Assembly (NCBI GenBank): GCA_002179805.1
Contig: NAVB01000052.1
Coordinates: 1-18,935 of the forward strand
DNA: 18,935 nt
Reading direction: 5' to 3'
Source of the DNA: Acanthamoeba lenticulata
Taxonomy: Eukaryota > Discosea > Longamoebia > Acanthamoebidae
Below are positions 1-7,446 of this stretch, piece after piece. The notes under the pieces were generated by a model, which worked only from the letters and a program-made list of their open reading frames with translations, did not search any database and was not told where the DNA came from. The translations under genes and the position numbers were made by a program. The first letter of the stretch is position 1, and every line of letters starts with the position of its first letter.

Positions 1-1
1 C

Positions 2-369
2 AAAAAAACACAGGAGTCTACGCAGAACCAGGCGCTCGCTTTCCACTTCGTACCACTGCCGCTCTACGTGCGACAGGCCAACGAGAAGACCCTCCAGAGT
101 GCCTCCCTCGCCTTTGGCAACTCGCCCCTCCAGTATTACAAGTACTTTGGCACTCCTCTACCTTCCCGATGATCGGTCATTTTGGCGCTGATGGTGGTGA
201 TGGTGATGGTTGGTGGGGAGCAAGCCCGTATGTGGCCACGGGTGGCAACCGGACGGCGGCGATCTTGAGCTTGATTTTGTCGCTGGCCATCGTCCTGGGC
301 CTTTTGGCACTCATAGCCAAGGAGATTCACGCCCACTTTGGCCAGGACCCCTCCCGCGGCATCTACTAG
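2..369 (+). CDS. 3' end of an unrecognised gene with a C-terminal transmembrane helix (partial)
   Basis: The window opens inside a gene. The frame starting at base 2 reads a plausible protein (including LAFHFVPLPLYVRQ and FGNSPLQYY) but stops at 170-172. The frame ending at the TAG 367-369 encodes a strong hydrophobic helix (ILSLILSLAIVLGLLALIA) followed by a short tail ending SRGIY. An intron at 142-224 (donor GTACTT, acceptor CAAG) joins the two frames in phase and gives a type I-like membrane protein C-terminus. This is inferred: the intron lacks a good pyrimidine tract, so a soluble protein ending at 172 remains possible. A CACAG at 9-13 could be the acceptor of a preceding intron. I do not recognise the family. 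Confidence 0.45.
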   Translation, partial: KNTGVYAEPGARFPLRTTAALRATGQREDPPECLPRLWQLAPPVLQVLWHSSTFPMIGHFGADGGDGDGWWGASPYVATGGNRTAAILSLILSLAIVLGLLALIAKEIHAHFGQDPSRGIY

Positions 370-796
370 TGTTTTGTTGGAAACGTTCCCTCTTGTTTCT
401 TATTAGGACCTCATGTATCTTTGTCCCTCTCTCTCTCTCTCTCTCTCTCTTTCTTGTGCACACTCCCCTCATGTTCTACTACGACCATCACCAGGGCGCC
501 TTCGGTTGAAACCGGCGCGCCAAAAAAGAAGGCCATTTTTTCGCGACGCGCATTTTCTTCTTTGGTTTCCTTTTGGCGGATTCCCGCGGCACGTTTTCGT
601 CGGCGCTCCTTCTTGTCACCACAAACGCCGAAAAGTCTCGATCGGGGCCTCGGTCAGGCCGGTCACCCCACTCGCCGCCTCTTCCATAACTCCCTCAGTG
701 CAGTGTGCTCGCACGTTCGCCCGGCATTTCAAGTCCTCGTTCGCTACACGCACCAAAACCGAGCAAGCACGTCCATAGAAAAAAACCAATACAGAG
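370..796. other. Intergenic region between the first gene and the F-box gene
   Basis: No convincing gene. It holds the 3' untranslated part of the first gene (no canonical AATAAA seen), a CT microsatellite at 427-450, and the presumed promoter and 5' UTR of the F-box gene. The leader just before 797 is A-rich. Overlapping short reading frames here show no recognisable domain. Confidence 0.6.
427..450. repeat. CT dinucleotide microsatellite, 12 units
   Basis: Twelve perfect CT units lie in the region between genes, about 350 bp upstream of the F-box gene start. Pyrimidine-rich tracts on the coding strand could serve a promoter or leader role, but nothing more can be shown from sequence. Confidence 0.9.
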
Positions 797-2932
797 ATGG
801 ATGTAACCGACGAAGGAGAAGAACAGCACCCCCAAGCAAAGAAGATGAGGAAGTGGTCTACGGGTGATGGAGGAGATGCAGCAACGTCGACGTCGTCGCA
901 ATGCTGCCCGTCAGACCTGCTGCCCGACGAGCTGTGGGTGGCCGTATTTGCGCTGCTGGACCCCATCCACGCGCCCGCCGTGACGCTCACGTGCCGCCGC
1001 TGGCGGGACGTCTTCCATGCCGACCCGCCCCTCTGGCGCGTCTTTCACGCGCAGGTCCTGGGCGGCCCGCTCGTGCCGGCCGTGCTCGACGCTCCGGCCC
1101 TCCCCGACTACTACTCTGGCAGCTGCAGCGTCACGGCCTGCCCCGGGAAGGCCGCCGGCCAGCCGCTGCCCCACGCGGTCTACCGGCGGCGCATGGCGGC
1201 CATGCACCGCGAGGCCTGGTTCGGGCCCGACCAGTGGCGCGCCGCGGTCGAGTGGAAAGTGCGCCGCGTGCGCGAGTGGGGCGTGTCCCCCGAGGGCCGC
1301 CTGGAGTGGGCCGCGCGCCTGGGCTGCCCGCGCCTCGTGGCCGCCCTCCTCACTCGCTACGCCCGCGAGCTCTCCATCTCCGGCCGCGTCCATGTCGCCC
1401 TCACCCTCGCCCTCCGCGCCGCCGCCGCAGCCAACGACCTCGACACCGTGAAGGTGCAACACCCCCCCCCCCACGCCGTGTGTCGTGCGTGTGCCGCGTG
1501 CGATGTGCTGACTGTATGCGTGTGTGTGTGTGTGTGCGGTCTGCAGATGCTTCTGGTTCGTGGTGCCGACCCAAACGGCTTGCCCGACGTCGTGCGGCGA
1601 CCACAAGACTTCGGGGTCAAGCCTGAGACGACGACGCCGCCGGGCCTCCCGCCCATGCTCGAGGCCGCGCGGTGGGGCAATGCCGCCCTCATGCGATTGC
1701 TGCTCCAATACGGCGCCCGCCCGCAGCTGGCCCACGCTGGCTCTGAGACGCCCCTTCTCGTCGCCTGCTCGGTACGCACCAACCCCCCCGCCCCCGCCCC
1801 CACGCCACGCGCGCACACACGGAGAGGCTTGCGTGCTTACCGCGTGTGTTTCGCTCGGAGACAGGCGGGCCACACGGAAGTGGTGGCGTTGCTGCTCGAC
1901 TACTTTGGCTTCGTGTGCGGCTTCATCTCGGGCGCGCCAAACGCAGTCCAGTTCTCGGCGGCACCCGACTGCGAGAGCCGCAGCGCGCTGGGCCGGGCGA
2001 GTCGCGGAGGCCACTTGGGCGTCGTCCGCCTCTTCGTCCCCGACTTTCTCTACAAGCTTGCGCCCTGGTCCGTCTCCCTCGCCTCACCGCACCGCACACA
2101 CGCGCGCGCTCATGCATGCATCTCGCGGACATGCGCAGGGAGGCGAGCAACGCGCTGTGGTCGGCGGCCAAGGAAGGCCACCACGACGTGATGGACTATC
2201 TGCTCGACCACGGCGTCGTCGTCACGTGCCCGTCGCCCATCATCACCTACGCCCGACTGCCGCGCGGGCCGGCCATGCGGGCCACCACGCTCATGCGCCT
2301 CATCAAGGCCGTGCCCGACGTCGGCGGCGAAGAGCACAACGAATGCGACAACGACAACAACAATGAGTGCGATCATGATGGTGAGGAGGAGCAGGCGGCC
2401 AGCGGGACCGGCTGCAGTGGCAAGCGCGTGTGGGCGCGCATGCCGTGCCTCGCGTGGGAAGTTTACACGGCCCCGGGCCTGTCGGCCGACGAGCGCGCGG
2501 GCGTGTATGCGCTGCTCCGCGCGCGCGGAGCCGACATCAACGCGATGTGCTTCGTGCCGGGCCTGGGCACGACCTCGCCTCTTCGGCACGCCGTGGCCAA
2601 GGGCGACGCCGAACTGGTGGCCGCCCTCTTGCAGGCGGGCGCCGACCCGCGCCGGCTGCCTGCTGGCCTACGGCCCGGCGGGGGGGTTAATCCCGCAAGT
2701 TACGAGTACGTCCCAGCGGTCCCTTCTTGAATGCGTGCGTCGTGCGTATTTGCGGAATGTCTGATTTGGGACCGACCGACCGGGCTGGCACAGGCACATT
2801 CAAGCGCTGCTGCGCGAGCACACCAGAATCGCGACGACTCCTGGCGACGATGTCGCTCCCTCAGTCGGGAAGAAGAAAAGGAAGCGTGATTGCGTTGCCG
2901 ATGGACCTCCGGGCGGCGAGAAGGAGGCGTAG
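797..2932 (+). CDS. F-box and ankyrin-repeat protein, five exons
   Basis: Proposed exons: 797-1453, 1547-1771, 1865-2067, 2139-2705 and 2794-2932, giving 596 residues. An F-box lies at about residues 40-82 (LLPDELWVAVFALLDP, then CRRWRDVF). About seven ankyrin-type repeats follow, for example MLLVRGADPNG, EAARWGNAALMRLLLQYGA, AGHTEVVALLLDY, AAKEGHHDVMDYLLDHG and AVAKGDAELVAALLQAGADP. The C-terminus carries a basic KKKRKR stretch that could be a nuclear localisation signal. F-box/ankyrin proteins are usually substrate receptors of SCF ubiquitin ligases: the F-box binds Skp1 and the ankyrins hold the target. The last exon was recovered by joining GTACGT at 2706 to CACAG at 2791-2793, which restores a charged tail. 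An acidic Asn/Asp/Glu-rich insert near 2335-2395 looks disordered. The first two introns are each 93 nt and free of in-frame stops. Confidence 0.85.
1454..1546 (+). other. 93-nt intron of the F-box gene with TG microsatellite
   Basis: Donor GTGCAA and acceptor CTGCAG bound a 93-nt segment containing a poly-C run and eight TG units (1521-1536). The length is a multiple of three and the frame stays open through it, so intron retention would insert 31 residues without truncation. The ankyrin repeat reads smoothly only when it is removed (DLDTVK joined to MLLVRGADPNG). Confidence 0.75.
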
Positions 2933-3639
2933 GCCTGCATGAGGCCGTTCACGCTCTGCTGGTCTGCCGGCCCGCGCACCACGCTCGGACGGTGAGGCAT
3001 TGGGGGTGTAGCGTAGGACGTGAGGCGATGCCTTGCACTGCAGCGCCCAATGACCAGCGGCCATAGCGAGGGATCCCCTCCCTTTGTAAAACTACCTGTG
3101 CTCTCCCCTCGAGGAGGGAGACGAAGGGAAAAAGAAATGAGATTGCCGAGCTTCATGACACTGTTGACTGCAGGGAAGTGAACTAATGCTATTTGCGGTT
3201 TTGAAGGGCCCACCTTGTGCCTGCTGGCGACGGCGGCGTCAAAGAGACGAGCGCTCACCCAGGCGGGGATCGCCAGATGTCGATTGGCGGTCGGCGTGGT
3301 GAACTACCCAGCCTGGACGCCCTAGAACGACGAGGCTTTGCCGCCCAGCTGCTCATGCAACGGCAGTACGCGCTGCCCCCAAGGGGCGCTCAGGGCAGCA
3401 CAGGCGGGAGCATCGACGGCGACGACACCGAGCTCGGGGACACGTGGCCCAGAAGGTCCACACTCTACCTCCAGTGGGTCTCTCTCGTGATGGAGCTTGG
3501 CTTGAGAAGTGGCAAGCCCACTGGTGGATGGAAATACCTCTTCGATTGAACTTGATGAAATCTCTCTAGTCACGTGAAATTGAATTTCGAGGAAGGCAGA
3601 AGGTTTCAGATCAACAAAGAAGCAAACACACACCTCACC
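2933..3639. other. Intergenic stretch without a clear gene; one weak small ORF
   Basis: This holds the 3' UTR of the F-box gene and the promoter and leader of the Mpv17 gene. An ATG at 3277 opens a 90-codon frame to a stop at 3547-3549 (contains LPSLDALERRGFAAQLL), but it has no recognised domain and I cannot call it a gene. Minus-strand frames of similar length also exist here and look equally fortuitous. The A-rich leader before 3640 fits a 5' UTR. Confidence 0.5.
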
Positions 3640-4693
3640 ATGGCGGCACGCAGGGGTTTGTGGGGCGGCTACCTTGTCGCCCTGGAACAGCGCCCACTGC
3701 TCACCAAGGCCACATCGGCAGGCCTCCTCATGGGCGTGGGCGACGTGCTGGCCCAATCTATTGAGCGCACGGCATCCACATCCGACAGCACCTCTTCGCC
3801 GTCGGCTGTGGGAGGCTTCGATTGGAAGCGAACAGGCCGAATGATGGCCTATGGTTTCCTCGTGTCTGGTATGGCGCACTGTGTTTATTTTTATTTATTT
3901 ATTCATTTATTTATTTATGTAATCGTTGGTTTACTTGCGATGAAATTTAATCTTGGCTTGCAATGTGAGTGCAGGACCGCTGATGCACGGATGGTACAAG
4001 ATGCTGGACGCGGTTGTGCCGTCGGCAACGCTCAAGGCCTCTGTGTTGAAGCTGGTCTTGGACCAGTCCATCGCGGCGCCCACCCTCATTGCCTCCTTCT
4101 TTGTCGTCGTTGGCGTACGCCACCCCTCCTCGCCGCGGCCTCGGCTGAAGGCCCCTCACATGTCCCCTTCTACGCGCGTGTCGTGCGGTGAAGGCGATGG
4201 AGGGGAAGAGCCGGGGCGAGTTGGAGGAGAAGCTCCGACGGGACTACCTGCCCACCATGAAGGTCAACTGGAGCGTGTGGCCGCTGATTTCCTTCATCAA
4301 CTTTCGCTTCATCCCACCGTCTCAGCGGTACTACTTCACCACTTGCAAGTCTTCACCTGGGTGGGGTCCACTTCGTTGTCCATTTCCGTCCTCCTCGTGT
4401 GTCTCGTTGGTGGGACGTAAACGACCAGAAGCACTTGAATCAATCCCAACAGCATCATGAGGCGTAATATACTCGCGTCTCTCTTTTCCTTTCGAAGGAA
4501 AGGAAGGGCTCTGACTCGCGGCTTGTCCCACCCTCGGGGGTCCCCCGAGGGTGCGCACCTAGTTTGCCCTGCTAATACTCCTCCTCGTGTGTGTCTCAAT
4601 CATGCCAGAGTTCTGTACGTCAGCGCCGTAAGTGTGTTGTGGAACGCCTACCTTTCGTTGGTACACGCCCACCACGATCCAACCTCTGCCTAA
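3640..4693 (+). CDS. Mpv17/PMP22-family membrane protein, four exons
   Basis: Exons 3640-3868, 3975-4114, 4194-4327 and 4609-4693 give 195 residues, the usual family length. Family hallmarks are present in order: N-terminal YLVALEQRPLLTKATSAG and MGVGDVLAQ; GPLMHGWYKMLD after the first splice; DYLPTMKVNWSVWPLISFIN, then FRFIPPSQR; and RVLYVSAVSVLWNAYLS at the C-terminus. Mpv17 relatives sit in the mitochondrial inner or peroxisomal membrane, with about four membrane spans, and several act as channels or affect metabolite and nucleotide supply. The start at 3640 has good context (CACCATGG), and an upstream in-frame GTG is ignored. The third intron is unusually long for this window (281 nt) and holds a strong inverted repeat. 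Which family member this is cannot be decided. Confidence 0.93.
3884..3918 (+). repeat. TTTA-repeat tract in first Mpv17 intron
   Basis: Imperfect TTTA repeats form an AT-rich island inside an otherwise GC-rich gene, within the 106-nt intron 3869-3974. A very similar tract occurs in an intron of the fluoride exporter at 16188-16209. Confidence 0.85.
4529..4553. repeat. Perfect inverted repeat (12-bp arms, 1-nt spacer) in third Mpv17 intron
   Basis: CACCCTCGGGGG at 4529-4540 is followed after one base by its exact reverse complement at 4542-4553. In RNA this would form a GC-rich hairpin about 55 nt upstream of the splice acceptor at 4608. Confidence 0.9.
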
Positions 4694-4748
4694 GCACTCG
4701 ACGCTGCGCCCACGAACGCAAAGCAGTGACCAATCGCCGCATTCCTGC

Positions 4749-4754
4749 AATAAA
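4749..4754 (+). terminator. Poly(A) signal AATAAA of the Mpv17 gene
   Basis: A canonical AATAAA lies 56 nt after the stop codon, in the convergent gap between this gene and the minus-strand gene ending at 4904. Confidence 0.75.
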
Positions 4755-4903
4755 ACATAAAACCACCTTTTGTGGTTGCCGGTAACCGCAGCGGAAACAT
4801 GTTACAGACGAAAGTCTTGGGGTCAAAAACTTTGTTTGTGGTTGCGCGAGCAGCAGCTATCTGCCGCGAGAAAGAACAACAAAAACAGGAGAGGAGGTTC
4901 AAG

Positions 4904-5146
4904 TTAGGCCTTGCGCCCTGGCCGGCTGCGCGAGGTCTCCGTCGCGTAGCGCAGGAGGGCGGCGGCCTGTTCGCTCTTCATGAGGAGCTCTTCCTCGTGG
5001 CCGGCAGCCTTGGGGGCTCGTCGGTACCACCGCTCCTCTTGGCGCTGGGCCTCGCTGACCCACTTGCCCAGGGCTTGCGGGTTGACGTCGTAGGGCAGCA
5101 CACCGGCGGTGTTGGAGCTCAGGCTAGTGTTGTGGGCGCTGTTCAT
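4904..5146 (-). CDS. Small protein A of a putative tandem family (80 aa)
   Basis: A single-exon frame of 80 residues starting at ATG 5146, with a TATA-like CTTTAAAAG about 90 bp upstream. No family is recognised. The N-terminal third is Ser/Asn-rich and the rest is charged and probably helical. The pattern NPQALGKWVSEAQ followed by MKSEQAAALLRYAT matches, in order and spacing style, segments in the next three minus-strand genes (hydrophobic residues before a Trp, then a Gln-Ala-rich helix and a basic tail). I therefore group A-D as likely diverged paralogues; similarity is low and this needs a profile search. There is no signal peptide or membrane segment, and function is unknown. Confidence 0.5.
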   Translation of the reverse strand: MNSAHNTSLSSNTAGVLPYDVNPQALGKWVSEAQRQEERWYRRAPKAAGHEEELLMKSEQAAALLRYATETSRSRPGRKA

Positions 5147-5233
5147 GTTGGGGCAAGGGGGTTGCTTGTGCGCTGTGTGTGCGGCGGTGTTTGTACGGTT
5201 GGCGTGAATATCGGAAGACCATCGGCCTGCTGG

Positions 5234-5242
5234 CTTTTAAAG
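5234..5242 (-). promoter_or_regulatory. TATA-like box upstream of small gene A
   Basis: CTTTAAAAG on the minus strand lies about 90 bp before the ATG at 5146, in an otherwise GC-rich stretch. It is a candidate core promoter only, recognised by base composition and position. Confidence 0.35.
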
Positions 5243-5494
5243 GTGGACGGAGTTGTGGAAGGACGGGTTGAGGGGAAGCGATCGTGCCGCGAGGGGGAAT
5301 CGGGGAGGAGATAGCAAGACACCATCTCCCGATGATTACGCAAACGCTGGAAGAGTTCACCTGGGCACGGTCGCCACCGGCCAGCTACCGGCTGCGGCGT
5401 CGGCAGCAGTAGGGCAGCACGGTAACCACAAGCACAAACGCGGGAAAGGAAAGACATGCAAAAAATGCTGCCTGTCTACAGTAATTACAAGTTT

Positions 5495-5500
5495 TTTATT
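5495..5500 (-). terminator. Poly(A) signal of small gene B
   Basis: AATAAA on the minus strand (TTTATT as given) lies 33 nt beyond the stop of the gene ending at 5534. This supports that frame being a separate transcript with its own 3' end. Confidence 0.6.
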
Positions 5501-5533
5501 TTCTTTTTCTTCTCTGTACGGTTTTTAGGAAGC

Positions 5534-5806
5534 TCAGGGTTCCCTCTCTGGTCGAGCAAGGGGAAAGGCGCGAGAGGAACGGGTTGAGCCCGACGGGTAG
5601 TGTATGGTGATGGCCAAGGCTTGACGATGTTTCCTCGATCGGTGCTCGTCTGGGTCGACCCGGCAACCTGCTCTAGCCGCCCCCCAGGCCCTCCTTTCAT
5701 CCACGCTTGCCAGAGCTTCCCATCTCCGGAGTGCCTGTGTGTCGAACCTCTCTGGTAGCAACGCCGGAGTAGCCCTTGCCCGAGCTTCCACGTTGGTCGC
5801 GCTCAT
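5534..5806 (-). CDS. Small protein B of a putative tandem family (90 aa)
   Basis: The frame is open from 5884, but I choose the ATG at 5806 because the bases before it (CAACAGCAAC) look like an A-rich leader, giving 90 residues. It is unrecognised. Key segments are FDTQALRRWEALASVDERR and, after a variable basic stretch, RKHRQALAITIHYPSG, then an Arg/Pro-rich tail. The hydrophobic-x-x-Trp-Glu core and the later HRQA helix are also seen in the neighbouring minus-strand frames, most clearly in D. An upstream minus-strand segment near 5865-5930 (reads VSLAQLLDW) may be a leader, a missed exon or a relic of another copy. Confidence 0.45.
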   Translation of the reverse strand: MSATNVEARARATPALLPERFDTQALRRWEALASVDERRAWGAARAGCRVDPDEHRSRKHRQALAITIHYPSGSTRSSRAFPLARPEREP

Positions 5807-6076
5807 GTTGCTGTTGTTATACTGTTTTGTTTTTGTTGCTTCTTGGCCGTGAGGTTTTGTGCAGCACGGGCTATCGCGCACCAATCAAGGAGCTGCGCCA
5901 GCGAGACCTCACCGTTGCCTATGACACCATCTCTTCTTCCGCGATTTAGCCTGACAATCGGTGGTGGCCAGGGACAGGTGAGGTTACAGTTGGAGGAGCA
6001 CAGAAGGAATGGAGATCGCGTTCCTCTCGGGAGAGGACACGGCGGTGTGGCCGAGGGTCTTTTTGAGTACAAGTAT

Positions 6077-6088
6077 TTTATTTTTATT
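6077..6088 (-). terminator. Two adjacent poly(A) signals of small gene C
   Basis: Two AATAAA hexamers on the minus strand (6083-6088 and 6077-6082) begin 24-30 nt after the stop codon of the gene ending at 6113, as expected for an independent transcript. Confidence 0.6.
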
Positions 6089-6112
6089 TTCCACTGTATG
6101 CACATGGTTTGC

Positions 6113-6478
6113 TCAGGCTATCCGTTCCGCTCGTGGTGCTGGGAAGTGGCGACGATTTGGCCGAGACCGTTGAGTGGTGAGGTAGACAGCAAGAGAGGAG
6201 GCCTGGGACTGCTTTATCACATCTGGGTCGCTTCGCCGGTTCTCGTAGACTTGCCACCATTCCGGGGCTTGCTGTGCTGCTTGCGGAGGATCTTGCTGGC
6301 TCGAATTATAGGCGGCCTGTTGTTGATGCTGATGCCGTCGGTGGGGCAATGGCAGGCCGGACCGCCGGGCTACGATTTGGCCTTCCTTCACAGTAAGAGT
6401 CTCCCATCTGTGAATAGACTCCAACGTGAACCCACGTAGGGAGATAGGAACCGAAGAGGTAGAGGTGGTTGCCGCCAT
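6113..6478 (-). CDS. Small protein C of a putative tandem family (121 aa)
   Basis: The start is taken at ATG 6478 (context GACAATGGCGG), giving 121 residues; the frame extends upstream to 6595 without a better start. There is no known domain. The Trp core reads GFTLESIHRWETLTVKEG. A Gln/His-rich low-complexity insert follows (HQHQQQ and QQDPPQAAQQ), then a second conserved-looking piece, IKQSQASSLAVYLTT, and a basic tail ending HFPAPRAERIA. It is the longest member because of the Gln-rich insert. Two poly(A) signals follow directly. Membership in the A-D group rests on my alignment by eye. Confidence 0.45.
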   Translation of the reverse strand: MAATTSTSSVPISLRGFTLESIHRWETLTVKEGQIVARRSGLPLPHRRHQHQQQAAYNSSQQDPPQAAQQAPEWWQVYENRRSDPDVIKQSQASSLAVYLTTQRSRPNRRHFPAPRAERIA

Positions 6479-6829
6479 TGTCGTCTCCAATTGCTTGTGT
6501 TTCTGGCACAGAAGAGGAAAGTGAAGTGAACACCGCGTTACTCCCCGCCATAATAGAGGCGCGTATCTGAGTCGACTAGCATTGCCAAGGGGCACTACCT
6601 AGGCAAGTTGCCTGGCAGCGGGTACTCCACACAAGGAAAAATATCTGTTCACCCGAAGAACGCGCCAATGGCGGCGTGCAAGGAAGGACTTGTGTTGTTG
6701 ATGGGCAGACAGTGTCCAGTCAGTCGATAAACCTGTGCAAAAAGGTGATCTTGGATTTATATCTTAAATTTTTATAATAAGGCGCGTTGCTGGGCAAGAA
6801 CACTTCTGCCTCAGGCAAGGTAGCCCGGC

Positions 6830-7141
6830 TTACGCAACCCGCTCAATGCGTCGGGTGCGGTCAGCTGGCACGTAATGGACAACGCCGTTGGTAAAGATTG
6901 CGGCCGTGTACGCACGGATGGCAGCTGCCTGACGATGCTTCAGCTGAACTTCTTCGGGAGCTCCTGGCTGCTTGGGCCGAGGCACGCCGTGACCGCCCAG
7001 GTCGGTTCTGCTTCCAACCAAGAGCTCTTTCTGCTCCCAACGAGACAGAACCTCAGGCTTGACGAAGAAGCATGAAGCAGTGCTTGTGACGCGTTGTAAC
7101 GTTTCTTGAGGGGAAGCCTGATTGCTCACACTGCTGGCCAT
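6830..7141 (-). CDS. Small protein D of a putative tandem family (103 aa)
   Basis: The start is ATG 7141, preceded by a CAACAACAAG leader similar to the one before gene B; the protein has 103 residues. Core segments are FFVKPEVLSRWEQKELLVG and, after a Gly/Pro-rich linker, LKHRQAAAIRAYTAA, then GVVHYVPADRTRRIERVA. The HRQA helix and the final basic/aromatic tail resemble B (RKHRQALAITIHY) and C (tail ending RAERIA). No family is recognised and no signal peptide is seen. It lies downstream of the RBR ligase gene on the same strand, but the long gap and separate leader argue against co-transcription. Confidence 0.5.
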   Translation of the reverse strand: MASSVSNQASPQETLQRVTSTASCFFVKPEVLSRWEQKELLVGSRTDLGGHGVPRPKQPGAPEEVQLKHRQAAAIRAYTAAIFTNGVVHYVPADRTRRIERVA

Positions 7142-7446
7142 CTTGTTGTTGCAGTACACAGTTGTTGTGGCTGGATGACCGAACAGCCATTTTGAAGGCG
7201 ATCAAAAGCTTGGGGCCCGAGATCACGGAGCATGGGGCTATGCGTCATATGAATCAGGAGAAAAATTCTTGGCATGCTGCCGCTAAGCTGGCAGTTGACA
7301 TCTGAATTTTTCGCATCACTCGTTGCTGCGGATTCCATTTGCAGAATTGGAAATGATCGGTTACACGTGTGATCGATCGCTTTTAAATTCTATTGGCAAA
7401 GGGCATTTCTCTCAGCTATTTACACGACAAAGCACAAGGGTTGTGG
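7142..7446. other. Gap between small gene D and the RBR ligase; one overlapping ORF
   Basis: This contains the RBR 3' UTR and presumably the promoter of gene D. On the minus strand an ATG at 7338 opens a 70-codon frame ending at 7126, which overlaps the start of gene D in another frame. It could be an upstream ORF, a missed first exon or chance. It contains LGPQAFDRLQ, faintly like the QAL core of genes A and B, but too weak to claim a fifth copy. Confidence 0.4.

Noticed and set aside
427..450. CT repeat as a coding stretch (Ser-Leu runs)
   Set aside because: Frames through it show only repeat-derived S/L residues and no flanking coding signal.
911..2014. 367-codon minus-strand ORF opposite the F-box gene
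   Set aside because: Its only support is high GC at third positions of the sense gene, which suppresses stops on the other strand. It spans sense introns and has no recognisable domain, while the sense strand has F-box and ankyrin motifs.
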